Assembly: GCA_025201805.1 (NCBI GenBank) | Contig: MU619240.1 | Location: 211,571 to 275,570, forward strand | Direction of reading: 5' to 3' | Source of the DNA: Parasitella parasitica | Lineage: Eukaryota > Mucoromycota > Mucoromycetes > Mucorales > Mucoraceae | DNA: 64,000 nt | Translations under genes and position numbers: made by a program | In this document: positions 1 through 12,389 of the stretch, piece after piece | Numbering within the stretch: position 1 is the stretch's first letter | How the letters are laid out: each line of letters starts with the position of its first letter | The notes under the pieces: model-generated | What the model was told of the DNA's origin: nothing | What the model saw: only the letters and a program-made list of their open reading frames with translations | Databases searched by the model: none

Positions 1-683
1 GTCTTATGCGCCATAAGTACAGGCATGATCATCGCTATCTGAGCATAACTTGGGTTCCACTGGGCGCTGTCTCTATCAAAAGTTATCTGCAAAAAACATT
101 TTGGTTTTTTTGCTGTCGGAGTTTAAAAATATCACGTGTTTTTGGGGTGTTTTTATGGGAATTTGAGTATAAAAGGAGGTTTTTTTAGGGCTTTAATCAT
201 TAAAGAAACGGAGGAAAGTATATAGCTTTGATGATAACTGTTGTATCAATTCTAAAACCCTATATGAATACAATACGCATTCATATCAAAGAATAAAATA
301 TAATCAGCAGATTTAAAAAATAATATGTTATGAATTTATGAGGATAGGTATAATCTACCCTATCTCCCGGATCACATCACAAAAATTAAATCCTTGAGTT
401 GTTGTCGTAATTGTAGCATTAACTTTGTGATTGAAGCAAAATATGGTCATATAGCAAGTCTAACTTCAACAGTATCAAGTCAAAGCCAGAATTTGCACTC
501 TTTTTTATTTTTGTCTTGTTACATCATTTAACAAGCCAAGTGCTCTTAATAAATTCCATAATGCCACATACCAAACTTGAAACATTTGCATGAAATTTAT
601 ATGAAGGATTGTGATGTGGTTTATTTATAACTAATCGAAAGTGAATTTTGTTGAAGGATACATATATATATTATCAAATTTAT
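1..683. other. AT-rich region without a recognisable gene
   Basis: No supported coding region. The only open frame at the left edge (6-188) is short, rich in aromatic and basic residues, and shows no motif. The stretch next to position 684 is the 3' flank of the minus-strand gene and contains A/T-rich poly(A)-type sequence. Confidence 0.6.
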
Positions 684-1813
684 TTAGTTGGTTGCAGCAC
701 CATATAAACGAACAGTACGGTCTAAGCTGGATGTAGTTAGGCCTTGAGCCAGAGGGCTCCAAGATAAGCCAGTGATTGTGGCAGTGTTATCATTGAAAGT
801 AGCAATAGATGACCCGTCCTTAGCCTTCAATATGCGAACATCATTACCACTAATAGCAAGGTATTGTCCATAATCGTCAAAAGCGAGCGATTCAACCTTA
901 TATCCCTCATCCAAAGTAAATGTCTTTGTGTTGCTCAATTTACGCAGATCCCAGATCTTGACAAGGTTATCTTCTGAAGCAGTAGCAACAATATAACCAT
1001 TTTCGGAAAATGCAAGGGCACTAATCTTTCCAGCATGACCTCCAAAGTTGGCAGCAATCTTCTGAGACTTAACATCCCAGATTTGAACAACAGAGTTAGT
1101 GGCACCAGCACCAAGGAGCATACCATCAGGATGGAATGCAATTGAAGTATAGCCATTTTCGCCATCAGCATTTAGAGTCTCGACAATAGGCTTGGCAGTT
1201 TCGAAATCGTAAAATGACCATTTGTTATCCAAACCCGCACTGACAAAGTAATCCTTACTGGGATGCACGTCGATATCAGTTACATCGCTCTTGTGAGAAC
1301 TGGTGTTGTGGCCAAGCTTGTAACCCTTCTTTTGATCAGCAACCCAAACACGAACATGCTTATCAGCACTTGCACTCAAACAAACGTCATCTGTTGTTGC
1401 TTGACCTCTAAATTTAACAGCTGTAACTTTCTTGGTATGGCCAGAAAGATTAGCAACAACCTTGTCTTCTGCTTTGTTATAGATTTGAACATGTTTATCA
1501 TTGCCACCAGTTAAAATGAAATCGCCATTGACATCCAATGCTGTAATACCGGCTGAACGGGCTGAATGAAGTGAGGGGATAGAAGAGATTTGTGCATAGC
1601 TTTTGACTGTGTCAGCTGAGGCGAAGTCTACTGGGGTTTTCTTCTTGTTACGACGGTTTGCAGAAAGCCTACAAAACATGTTAATTGCAATGCCTCTCAA
1701 TATAACTCAATTGATATCTTACTCGGCATTAGTCTTTTCAATCTTTTCCACAATTTGCAGAGGTAATGCGCTATCAACTTCCATCGGTTCTTCAGCTACA
1801 GGAGTAGTGGTGT

Positions 1814-1846
<33 letters not shown>

Positions 1847-2437
1847 GTGCAACAGCGCCTAAATGTGCTGTGACATTAGCCAGTGCTCTAAAGTTTAAAT
1901 CAAATTAGTTATTTGCAACGTTTACGGTTTAGAGATGACATTTACTCTCTGGCAGAATCACGCTCCTTCTTTAAGCGAGCAATGACTCTGGTAGCAGCAT
2001 CGTTTTGATATAAAGCATGAGATAATTCTTGGCGAACTTGCTGATACTGCTGTTTAAGAGTAAAAGACTCGAGCATGACACTATCCCATTCATCTTGAAG
2101 CGAAGACAAGATGGAAGGAACAGAGGATAACTTGGGAGGACGAGGCTTCACAGTTTCGGGAGCTATTTAGTAGTTGTTTGTTAACGCGTATGGAATTTGG
2201 ATGCTTTGTATCAACTTACTTGATTTGATATCAACTAGATCGTCAACAGTCATTTCCTCGTTATTAGTCGGGTCTCTGCCATTTTCAGCAATGTATTTTT
2301 CAATCAAACTCTTTTCAAATATTCTTCCAGACTTTACTGAGACAACGGGGTGATTAGGTGCGTCTCCAGAAACTGTTGATGGTTGTTTTAATGTGTGAGC
2401 AACTAGACATTAATCATGACTTACTAGCACAAAACAT
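684..2437 (-). CDS. PRP19: Pre-mRNA-processing factor 19 (U-box E3 ligase, WD40)
   Basis: Prp19 is the U-box ubiquitin ligase and scaffold of the NineTeen complex, needed for spliceosome activation in the nucleus. Five exons: 2437-2425, 2372-2220, 2162-1946, 1887-1723 and 1668-684, giving 510 aa, the family's usual length. The first exon is only 13 nt and encodes MFCA plus one base. Spliced, the start reads [16 protein letters not shown], the typical Prp19 U-box opening (about 1-60). Next come the coiled-coil tetramerisation segment (about 70-135), an alanine run coded by a GCT repeat (minus strand of 1814-1843), and a seven-bladed WD40 propeller (about 220-510) ending in [12 protein letters not shown]. 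Introns are GT-AG. An in-frame ATG inside the last intron makes the WD40 exon look like a separate short protein, but the spliced model is clearly better. Confidence 0.96.
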
Positions 2438-2850
2438 GATTGCAAAAAGTTTGTATAAGGAAAAGAAGAAATTTGCTATAACGCGCTCAGATGCTTCAAT
2501 CTTGAGAAGGATACATCAAATTTTTTCGCTTGATGACGTGACAACGACGAACATTGAGGAGCATGTCGCACAATCAATGGGGACGGAATCAGATGCTGGC
2601 ATTGAACACAACGTCCAAATGCAAAATGAAATATAACAATGAAAGCAGAAGCGCAACATCATGAAGCTTATCCCAGCCAGTATAAAACGCACTGAAAGGA
2701 CATGAAGATGAGGAAATTTGAGATTTTACACTGCAAACGATTTGTTTTTAAGCGTTCATTCTGGTGTTTTTCAATTTAGTGTTTCTATGTAACAAAATAA
2801 TGTAAAATAAGCTATGTAAAAAAAAAAAAAAAAAAGAAGAGATAAAGAAT
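2438..2850. other. Intergenic region between RCF2 and PRP19
   Basis: About 410 bp of 3' flank of RCF2 and promoter of PRP19 (both minus). It contains a 16-nt A run near 2820. A plus-strand open frame (2358-2636) overlaps the PRP19 first exons antisense and shows no family features. Confidence 0.6.
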
Positions 2851-3610
2851 CTATTCCGTTGAAGTTTGCTTCACCATCTTGGACTCAGACTTTGGTGAAA
2901 TAGGATCAGGAAGAGACAGAATGGCTCTCAATTGAGCATCGGGCTGCTCTTTACGGGGTTTGTCGTCATCGCCAACGTAGATGGACAAACCAGCCGATGC
3001 CATCAGGACAGCAATGGTAACTGCCTGAGCATACATACGTGCTTGAACAACCTTTTGTTGAGTTGTAAGATATTTGTTAGAGAAACTATAGCCGAGAGCA
3101 CCAACCATAGACGCAGCCCATGAAAAGCCTACAACATAATTATTACATCAACGATTGCTCATAACCCAGCACTAAAAAAGACATGTCTTACCAATAAATG
3201 ACCAACGATTGTCATTTAAATAACGTAACGATCTATCAAAGGAAGACAAATGCTCATCGGGAATGCGTCGTTGCCCTAACTGACCGATCATTTCCTCATC
3301 AGTATAACCAAGCTCACGATTCTCATATTCTGTAACAGCTCTATCAGATGCAAACAAGAAACCAGCAGTAGTGGCTATTCTTTTATCTTAATATCAGATA
3401 TAAACAAGCAAAACAAAATAACTTACTTGAGACAGCCATCAATGATTGCAAAGGTCTGCTGAGTGCTCTGAATTCAGGAGATCTTCGAAATGTCATTACA
3501 GTAGCAATGGCACCGATTCCAAGACCAATGGCAGCGCCTTTGATACCACTCTCCAGCATGATTCTCTCGCTAGTCTTTTCTTGCTCTGCGGATAAGATCT
3601 TTCCAGACAT
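2851..3610 (-). CDS. RCF2: Respiratory supercomplex factor 2-like HIG1-domain protein
   Basis: Rcf2-type proteins sit in the mitochondrial inner membrane and support cytochrome c oxidase and III-IV supercomplexes. Three exons (3610-3427, 3374-3192, 3128-2851) give 214 aa, close to yeast Rcf2. The N-terminal part has one hydrophobic stretch (GIKGAAIGLGIGAIATVM, about 24-41). A hydrophilic middle carries YENRELGYTDEE. The C-terminal HIG1 region (about 120-175) has KVVQARMYAQAVTIAVLMAS followed by SAGLSIYVG, matching the Rcf2 pattern of the Q-x3-(R/G)-x-R-MYAQ type. The acidic, charged tail ends KMVKQTSTE. HIG1 family membership is clear. Rcf2 rather than Rcf1 rests on length and the long N-terminal half. 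It lies head-to-tail upstream of PRP19. Confidence 0.85.
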
Positions 3611-4325
3611 TTTCTTATGTATTATATTTTAATTAAAAATAAAAAGAGATAAAAATGAGCCTCTAGAGCTATTTATATTGTTTCTCCACGCAGAAACCCC
3701 TTCCTTCTCAAGGGTGTTCCATTCATTTGTGGGTGCAGTTCCGGTCCGGCTGCTGTAGCAAACGATTTGCCAAAAAAAAAGTGGCCTGTTTCTTAAAAGT
3801 GATTTTATGCGAATGAACAGGGTCGCTGATGCTCAAATTGGCATAGCAACCATTGACATGGATCAACTATTTCCATGGTTTTTGCGCAGCAAGTTTCTAA
3901 ATTTGATCTATGCTCTTACTTTTTTTGAATAACTTTCAAGATATTATATACAGTGCTTCCCGATTCTGCTTGAATGGAAAGAACTTTGATCCGAGATAGT
4001 AAACATGTACTTTATTTAGTGGGTTAACCTTTAGCCATCATATCTTGTTAATATCAATAAATCCACATTCCCTTCTGTAAAATCAACATTGAGGCATATT
4101 ACCCTCTTCCTTCGTATTTGCAATGTTTACCCTCTGCCCTCATGTTTGCAATGTTGGATGTGTCGTTTAAGCATTCAAAACCTTGCTGTCTGGGCCGTTG
4201 TCTGATGTCACTTCATCCATAGGGAGTTTCAAATACGTGGACGCCAGCAGCTCTATAGTTAACAATACGATGCAATTTTCTCTGTGCGTCTCTCTTTCCC
4301 TTACGCGTTCCTCATATTCGATAAT
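3611..4325. other. Divergent promoter region between RCF2 and NMT1
   Basis: About 715 bp separating minus-strand RCF2 from plus-strand NMT1, so both promoters must lie here. It holds pyrimidine-rich tracts just before the NMT1 start and A-rich runs near 3770. A short minus-strand open frame at 4167-4364 overlaps the NMT1 start and is not supported. Confidence 0.5.
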
Positions 4326-4920
4326 ATGTCTGACGGCAAGCAACCCACTGAGAAAGAATTGCAAGATCTCGCAAAGAAAGTCGACAAGCTTGTATCAAGC
4401 AAAAAGGCTCAACAATTGATGAAGAATCCTCCTGCTACCGCTGCTTCTAGTGGAAGAAGCGAAATTGAACAAACCGAGGCCATGAAGGCTCAACTTCGAC
4501 AAATGATGGAAAGTATGGCCTTGTTGGAAAGAGCTGGTAAAGTCAAATCCTCTGGTAAGAAGGATATGGGAGATCATCAATTCTGGAAAACACAGCCTGT
4601 ACCTAGTTATGGTAAAATGTGAAAGCTAAAATGTTTCGTGTCTCTTGATTTCTTATTGAAAACTGTAGACGAAAGCATCAATGAATCAGGTCCTGTTGAA
4701 CCCGACACTCCTTATGAACAGATCAGAAAAGATCCCCTTCCTTTGCCAAAAGAGTTTGAATTTTGCGAAATCAACATGGAGAACGAAATGCAAGTGAAGG
4801 AGTTATACGAACTATTGACCATGAATTATGTCGAAGACGATGACGCTCAATTTAGATTTGACTATTCTGCTGAATTTTTGAAATGGTAAGCAAACTCAAG
4901 TTAAAAAAGTTAAAAAGAAG

Positions 4921-4951
<31 letters not shown>

Positions 4952-6085
4952 GTCAAAAACTAATACAGCAACAAAAGGGCTCTTTTACCTCCCAATCAAA
5001 AGAAATCATGGTTAGTTGGCGTTCGTGTTGCTTTAAACAAAAAATTAGTCGCTTTTATCAGTGGTGTTCCTGTTGCAATGAGAACCTATGATGTGTAAGT
5101 ATAATTTTGAATATACTGTACAGCGGACTAATATTCTTTATTACAGTGTCCACAAATTGACAGAAATCAACTTTTTATGTGTTCACAAGAAACTTAGATC
5201 AAAACGTTTAGCTCCTGTTCTTATTAAGGAAATCACCCGTAGAAGCCATCTTGAAGGGGTCTTCCAAGCGACCTATACTGCCGGCGCTGTTCTTCCCAAG
5301 CCTGTATCTACATGCCGGTTAGTTTAAAAAGGAGGAAGGTCGCCTCACTCAACGATAGAATACTGAAACACATAATATTTCAGCTACTACCATAGATCTC
5401 TCAACCCAAAGAAACTCGTTGAATGCAATTTCTCACGTGTTCCCGCAAAGTCGACCCTTTCTCGTATGGTCAAAAATTACAAGGTGCCTGAGAAGACCAG
5501 CACAGCTGGATTAAGAGAAATGCGTGAGGAAGATGTACCTCAAGTACGTGTCTTGTTAAACAAGTATTTGCAAAGATTCGATTTCGCCCCTGTATTTGAA
5601 ACAGACGAGGATGTCAAACATTGGATTTTGCCTCATGATAAGGTTGTTTGGAGTTACGTTGTTGAGAATTCAGAAAAAAATATCACCGATGTGTTCTCGT
5701 TCTATTCTCTTCCCAGTTCAGTCATTGGAAACCCCAAACACTCTACATTGAATGCTGCCTATATGTTTTATTACGCCTTGGACGTGGACGAGCAACTAGA
5801 CGATACTGAAAAGGATAAGTTTATCACAAAGAGATTGAATGAATTAATGGGTGATGCTTTAGTATTGGCTAAAAAGGTTAGTTTTGTTTGTAAGCTTTAT
5901 GCAGCGTCTAATGCATTAACTTTTAGGCTAATTTCGACGTCGTGAATACGCTTGATTTAATGGATAATGCAAAATTTGTCCCACAGCAAAAGTTTGGCAA
6001 TGGCGATGGCTATTTGAACTATTATCTGTACAATTGGAAGTGTCCTGATGTGGCTAGACATAAGGTTGGGTTGGTTATGCTTTAA
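4326..6085 (+). CDS. NMT1: Glycylpeptide N-tetradecanoyltransferase (N-myristoyltransferase)
   Basis: NMT transfers myristate from myristoyl-CoA to N-terminal glycine of cytosolic proteins. Six exons (4326-4611, 4669-4885, 4978-5094, 5147-5317, 5384-5876, 5927-6085) give 480 aa. A poorly conserved basic N-terminus (about 1-95) precedes the two GNAT-like halves. Diagnostic segments are EFLKWALLPP, the NMT signature [15 protein letters not shown], the [10 protein letters not shown] and [13 protein letters not shown] region, and the C-terminal [12 protein letters not shown]. The C-terminal leucine, whose carboxylate acts as catalytic base in this family, is present (..GLVML). The third exon acceptor is the AAAAG at 4973-4977, because only that choice restores the KWALLPP motif. 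The second intron contains a (GA)n run. The start at MSDGK is preferred over any upstream in-frame codon. Confidence 0.95.
4920..4948. repeat. (GA)n microsatellite in an NMT1 intron
   Basis: About 14 GA units lie inside the second NMT1 intron (4886-4977), between donor and branch region. Directly visible; simple repeat. Confidence 0.95.
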
Positions 6086-6136
6086 AGTAAAAACAAACAA
6101 ATAAAGTATGGTTTTACCTGACTACTCTCAGATGCG

Positions 6137-6144
6137 TATATAAA
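6137..6144 (+). promoter_or_regulatory. TATA box for the 6199-6891 gene
   Basis: TATATAAA lies 55 nt upstream of the ATG at 6199, the same spacing seen upstream of the MFS gene. It sits in the 113-bp gap after NMT1 and argues that the small downstream gene has its own promoter. Confidence 0.55.
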
Positions 6145-6198
6145 CGGGAGAAGTTTGTCCATTTTTTGACTTTTTCTCTTTCTTTTGGTCATGAAAAA

Positions 6199-6891
6199 AT
6201 GCTACTTGCTCAACCGTTTGAACCTCTCGATCATGAACCATTGCAGCCGAATAAGATGCCTTTCCTTGCACGCTGCAAGTTTTTGACTCAACGTACAAAG
6301 AGAGCTTTATGCAGCTTGAAGAACAGAACTCATAATACAACAAGGAGAGGCTTTCCAGCTATTATGTTTCCAGACAATCGTTTTATATTGACTCCTCCAC
6401 AAGCTCGATCATGGTATTCCGGCCATGGCGGTTGCTATGATCCTTACCTCATGCTTGGTCCACCACCACCACACCCCATGCATTTTCCGCCAATGCCACT
6501 TCATCAGTCAATGCCGTATTCAATATGCGTACATTTGACAACATCTTGTCCATCTGAAAAGTGCAACAATCAGTTACATCACCACAGCAAAAGCAGGAAA
6601 CATCAACAACGAACACACGAAAACTCATCTAGCACAGGATCAACATTATGCAACGAATACCCATCATCATTCAACGACGACGAAAAAGAGCAAATTGAGT
6701 ATGATTTCCCAAATGATGAATCCGCCCTGTACGTCAAAAGAAAAAGTTTAACCAATATTGCTGCTACACCTTCTACATTAAGTCGTAGCAACAGTGATAT
6801 TATTCATAACCGCAACCAGCAACACCAACAAAGACGTTCATATTTGCAGCATAGAAGCATTAGCCAAGTTGACATGTACAACTATGATTAA
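6199..6891 (+). CDS. Hypothetical His/Pro/Ser-rich protein
   Basis: Single-exon open frame of 230 aa starting MLLAQPFEPLDHEP. I do not recognise a family. Visible features: a basic segment (about 20-50), a Pro/His/Met patch (GPPPPHPMHFPPMP, about 86-99), an Asn/Gln/His/Ser-rich second half with RKHQQR, and a Ser-rich C-terminal part with possible phosphosites (LSRSNSD). No membrane segment or signal peptide is seen. It is probably largely disordered. Support for it being a gene is its length, an upstream TATA box and its own 3' A/T-rich end. It starts 113 bp after the NMT1 stop on the same strand. It could instead be an incomplete model with missing exons. Confidence 0.5.
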   Translation: MLLAQPFEPLDHEPLQPNKMPFLARCKFLTQRTKRALCSLKNRTHNTTRRGFPAIMFPDNRFILTPPQARSWYSGHGGCYDPYLMLGPPPPHPMHFPPMPLHQSMPYSICVHLTTSCPSEKCNNQLHHHSKSRKHQQRTHENSSSTGSTLCNEYPSSFNDDEKEQIEYDFPNDESALYVKRKSLTNIAATPSTLSRSNSDIIHNRNQQHQQRRSYLQHRSISQVDMYNYD

Positions 6892-8494
6892 AAACTATAT
6901 CAACTTGTTTACGCAAAAAATTACTCGTATAATAAATAAAAATCGTTTGTTTGTTACATTACTCGTTTTCTCACGTAAAATCGCTTTCAGATGATCTAAT
7001 AAAGATCTTTAGATTATAACAATCTTTATGTTACGCTTTGTCTTGCGGGCAAATCAAGTATGAATCGATACCACCCGGCCACTGTATGACTTGGATAGCA
7101 TCTAACTTGAGATGACAGACAAAAGAAGCCTGGAGACAACTACGACGTTTGGTAACATGTCATTTGTATCTTGAATAGAGCAAGTACATTCCAAATGAAA
7201 ACAAGGCTTTATTTATATAAACGACATTGAGTGCTATTTAAGGCATTTAGAACAGGGCATGAGAAAGAACAATCGCAATGAATAAACGATATTGTGTGAT
7301 ATCCTATACAAAACAAGTGATCACATATTTTAGATCTTCCTCTGTTTATATCAAACAAAAAAAAAGGGGGGGCTTACTTAAATTCATGCGCAAAAGATCA
7401 CCTAAACAAATGAAACATGACAAAAGAGTAGTATTTCATCAAAAAGATTCCTCTCAACCACTTGGAGATAATGTAGAAAAGCAACCGATCTTTTCGATAG
7501 CTTTTATTTCGATGCATTTCTTCATATCAGTACGCTACTTTTTCATGAACACTAATGCAAGATATCATACGTGGTAAAACGAAACGCTGTAATCGAACAC
7601 GGTTAGTATTTGTAGGGCTGCTGCCCAATTGTCAAGGAAAAGCCTATAGTAGTTACCATATCAGTTTAATTGTCAGTATTCCTACTGCAAACATTTGCAG
7701 CATTTTATGCTTAGTTGTGCCGGTACCATGTTAAACGGTATTGATTTTACACGCTAAACGTTGCTAGATGTTACTGATACCTGATAGTACTACGTATATA
7801 GCAGAGTAACATAAATCCTCTCATCTTGAATGCTTCAAAATACTGTGAAAAGGAGCAACGACCACTCTGTGAAGGGATGTTTTATTGAGTATTGGCTATG
7901 AGGAGAAAATGATGTTCTTTAAAATCAATTCTGGGACATAAATCCTTCACATTTGACCAAGTTTTAGTCAGAGCCCTATTACATGATGCGAACTTTTGTT
8001 TTCTTTATGACATTGTTGTAGGCACGAAGATTATTATTGCCAGCTTGCATCAAAAAATTTGTGTCTTCACATCAATTCGCATCTACTCGATCAATCTGTT
8101 TTCATTATTATGCGACATTTTTAGCTATTGAATATAGCGAGTATATGATATATATAGGACAAGATGTGTAGTAGAACTTTGTATGCGATTACAATCAATC
8201 GAATGTGCAAACTTTTAGAAGCTTGATACAGAGGGGCAGATGGGTTTGGCAAATACGTCACGAAGCTCATTGTGATACATGATTAAACAAAAAGGAAGCT
8301 GTTCTTCACTTTGACATAATACCGTATATGAATATATTTGTATGTGTATAGAGGCACCCCATAGCATTTGTCTACCACCCCCCTTCCTTGTGGATTCTTA
8401 ATCAACTGTATTTTCATTCTCTTCTTCTTTTTCTTTTTTTAGTATTTTATTTTAACCCAAGTATTCTATCAAAGGAAAAAAGGTCGAGGAAATT
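6892..8494. other. Long intergenic region, nothing recognised
   Basis: About 1.6 kb. The best open frame (7278-7577, 99 codons) has no motif and low-complexity basic composition. Just upstream of 8495 there is a pyrimidine-rich promoter-like tract (about 8400-8455). No repeat or RNA gene was recognised. Confidence 0.5.
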
Positions 8495-11400
8495 ATGCCA
8501 GCACTGGAAACCGAGGAAATATCCACAGCCACAGTAAGTTTACAAATGTACACGTATAATGATTTCAACTTGACATTTTTCTCTTGTATTATTTAGCAAG
8601 AAGAGGTTAGTTGTCTTGCAAATGAACAAGAACATAAATCAGGTACAAATAAAAAGACAAGTTTCATATAAATGATTGGCCCTGTCTTAATGTATGTTTT
8701 GCAGGAGCTTTGGATGACACGTCGTTAGTGAACAGCGGAGAAAAGGTTCGAAAAATTCAGGGGGATCGGAAGTAGGAGGGAGAGAGACTGATGTATGTTG
8801 TAGAATGATGTTGAGGCACCACTACTCAGTAGAACACTGGCTTTGATCAAACCTGATGCTATGAAGGCAAATCGTAAAGACGAGATTATAAGTAAAATCG
8901 AGGAAAATAAGTTCACCATTGTTCAGGAACAACAGCTGTTGCTTTCCAAAGAGAAGGCCGGTTTATTTTACAAGGAGCATGATGGAAAGCCCTTTTATCA
9001 AGGTCTTACAGACTGGATGAGTAGGTATGTATAGTATATAAAAAGGTGCTGCAAACGCTGTGTTACCAGAAATGCAGTACATTACTGTGCTTTTTGTTCG
9101 CGATGAAAACGTATATGCAGTTTGCTAATATGTAAATATACACTTGTTAGTGCGCCTATTTATGCGATGATACTTGAAAAGCACAATGCAGTTCAATCCT
9201 GGAGAGATCTTATGGGGCCCACAGATTCGAACAAAGCAAGAGATATTGACCCCAACAGGTAACTATGGCTACAAACAAGCATAATCATACACTTGTGTTT
9301 ATAATGATGTGTAGTATACGTGCACTGTTTGGTGCAGATGGATCTCAGAATGCCACCCACGGCAGCGATAGTCAAGAAAGTGCAGATCGTGAAATTGCTC
9401 TTATTTTTGACAATGATGACAGCACTGAAAAAGCGGCATCTCACGTTCCTGAGACTCACGGCCTGGTTGATGAAGTCGATGCCCATGGTGCTTGCAAGCC
9501 TGAAACAGCTTCCGGAGCCGAAGACGAGAACCAGCAAAACCAATCTTACCTTCCTGAGGTTATAAAAACACCAGATTTTGGTTACAACAATGACACAAAG
9601 AATGTTGCTGACGCTAATGTTGAGACAACAGTAAATATTGATCATCTCCAGACGGCAGACGTGGTATCTTCAGAGGAGCATATAATTGACTTGTCTCAAA
9701 AAGACGATGTCCAAGCTTTCAATGTTATTCCTGAAAAGACTGTCGAGGCTCCTGCAATCATTGAGCAAAAAGAAGCAGTTCCTACTTACCAAGGTGTTGT
9801 CAGCTTAGATGCTACGATCGATGTAACCTTACAAGAAACTGCTGCTGTTACCAATGTCGCACAACCTGATGCCACCACGTCCAGCACAGATATCTTAAGT
9901 AACATCAAGGAGGATGCCACTTCTCCTAACGATACCAAGCAAGCAGAAGCTAATTTCGAACCTATTGAAAATACCCCAATTTTAGAGCAGCAAGAAGTGA
10001 TCGAGCATGAAACTGTCACATTAGACAGTGTAGATTTGGAACAAGAGTCTAAAACAAAGAACCTTGAAGCTATCATTCATTACGAGTCCAAGACTGTTGA
10101 TATAGAAGCCAAGCCTAATGTTGACCAGGAGCCTATTGACGCTGTTCAAGACACCGAGGAAGCCAAGAATTTACATGAAAATGACGTTGTGGTGGAGGCG
10201 CCTGTTGCAATTGCTACAGCTACAGAAACAAGCCAGGACACCAGCAAGCTGGATGTGGAAGAATCCATTGTCGATTCTGGCAATGTGGATGAGCAAGCGA
10301 AGCAGGACGAGTCTGCTAATGATACATCTGCGATTATCAACCAAAGCAACGAAACTTCCAAAGAATGTGTTACTACTGACAATGTTGTCTGTGCTGTTAT
10401 TGACATCAACGCCGCCACTACTATTGCTGTTACAAATCAAGGAGATGACGAAAGTGCCGTTGTTTCTGGTGTCACCTTTGAGGAAAACGAGGTACAAGCA
10501 GATGTCGTTGTTCATAATGATGAGAAAAATCCCACAGCTGTTACAACCATTGAGCATGCAGACATCGTTCAAGATGTCAAATCGGTAGAGTGTGTAATTC
10601 AAGAAAATGGAGCAGAAGAGGTATAAAGTATCATATGAATAAAGTGTAACCTGTTACTAAACAAATTGCATTTGCAGGGCGATCCTATTTCAACCACTCT
10701 CACTACGGCCACCACCACTTTGTCTAATGATGATAGTAATGGCCAATTGTCCAAGAATTCTAGTGTAACCGAGAAGAACCAAGTTAAGGAGGAAACAACC
10801 AAGGAGACAAATGTTAGCAAGAAGCAACCTAAACTTAGAGCCCCTGGTGTTGCTTCCACCGCTACCCGTAATAATAACAGTGCTCGTCCTGCTAATAGTA
10901 CTGTTGCCACTCCCACTGCCACTGATAAGAAAAAGGCTATCACTAATACAGGTATCAAAAAACCTGCCCCTGCCATTCCCAAAAAACCCGCAGAAGGAGA
11001 TGAAAAGCCTAAGGCCAAGACCAGGGTTCCCAGATTTGCATCGCTTTCTCAGCCCAAAAAGAAGCCTGATCAAGACGATAATGCTGCTACTATCGCAACG
11101 GACGTAAAGACAAAGAAGGCAAGCACGAGCACTAGATCATTGGTTTCTAGATTGACAGCACCGACTGCAGCCAGTGCGCGTAAAAAGATATTGTCTGCTG
11201 ATGATGGAAGCACACTTTCTTCCAAACCAGCTGATCTTGTTCGCCAAAAAAAGGCAGCCGCAACCACTACCAAAAAGGTACCTTCTTCCACTGCTCCTGC
11301 TACTGCTGCTGCTACTGTCACTGCCACTGGTTCACGTGGATCAAAGACAGCTGCTTTTAGCAAGCCAAGCATTCCTGTTCCTGCCACGGCAACTAAAAAG

Positions 11401-12389
11401 CCAAGTACTACCGCTACTACGACTTTAGGAGAAGCAGAAGGAAGCGTACGTCGCACATCACCTCCAACCTCTAAAACAGTAACGGAAAAGGTATAGTTTC
11501 TTTCTTCTGTTTATATACAGACATGATTCTATTTATTTATTTATTGTTTATATGGCTATATTTATAGGTTGGCCGTACTATTAAACGCACTACACCAGCA
11601 GGTACCCGTGCAACAGCGTCTGGACTCCCATCTGCTACGAATGGTAAATCCAGCACCAGAAAGGAAACTTTGTCAACTAATGGATCTAAACACAAGAAGA
11701 GTGTACCAACAGCTGTCAAGAAATCTACCACCAACACACCCATCACCCCCAAGGCTGCGAAAACTGACGCTACTTTGATTAATGCTACAACTACCACTGC
11801 TACCACATCCTCCGCTTCTTCTGCCTCATCGGCTTTAGCTAGTACTTCTACTATTAGCTCTTCCTTGAATTGCCATACAACCTCTGATGACTCGGAAGCC
11901 AGTAAATTAGCAGAGTCACCTGGTGATGGCGCTGAGGATAAGAACCAAGAGAACGAGAAGAGTCCAGAACAAGTACAAGATAATGGCAATAACATTAATG
12001 ATGCAGATTCAGAATTAATAAATGAAATTAAGGTCACTGTTGCTTGCAACAATGAACAAAATGAGAAGGCAACAGCAGTCGATTCCAACCAAGACAATCA
12101 GCAAGAAGTCAAGAGTCTCGATATTATCACCAAGCAGCCTGATGATGTGGTTATTGTTGAGCCATCACTCTCGGCAAACAAAGCTTCTGATGCTGAAGTG
12201 GCTGCCATTACTACCAAATTAGAAGTTAAAAAGCCCCAAATGGCTTCTCTTCGTAGTAAATTTGAAAATCTCAACAACAATACTAACACTAATTCTTTCA
12301 GCCATTATCAACTACACACGACTTCTTCAAAGGAAATTCGTTCAAAATCACCAAATCGTATCTCTGATATGATTAACCGTTTTCAATAA
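8495..12389 (+). CDS. NME5-like nucleoside diphosphate kinase with very long disordered tail
   Basis: Eight exons (8495-8533, 8597-8642, 8705-8745, 8804-9024, 9151-9258, 9315-10620, 10678-11490, 11568-12389) give 1131 aa. Residues about 53-187 form an NDK fold: TLALIKPDAM at the start, FTIVQ, FYKEHDGKPFY, and NATHGSDS with the phospho-accepting His at about 167. The full active-site set suggests it can move phosphate between NTPs and NDPs. The spacing and the FY..GKPF segment resemble group II NDKs such as NME5. The remaining 940 or so residues are low complexity. An acidic Glu/Asp/Val/Thr part (about 190-590) is followed by a basic Lys/Ala/Thr/Pro/Ser part (about 590-1131) with KVPR- and SLVSRL-type patches, ending SPNRISDMINRFQ. 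The basic half looks like a cytoskeleton- or nucleic-acid-binding tail, but that is inference. The exon 2 boundary is less certain than the rest. Confidence 0.85.

Noticed and set aside
4284-4325. Upstream extension of NMT1
   Set aside because: No good ATG context in that frame and the extra residues are hydrophobic and unlike NMT N-termini.
7278-7577. 99-codon plus frame
   Set aside because: No motif, basic low-complexity start, no TATA or splice context.
10118-12097. Long overlapping frames on both strands in the NDK tail region
   Set aside because: Low-complexity Ala/Thr/Lys/Pro codons leave several frames open. Only the plus frame continuous with the NDK domain and its introns is supported.
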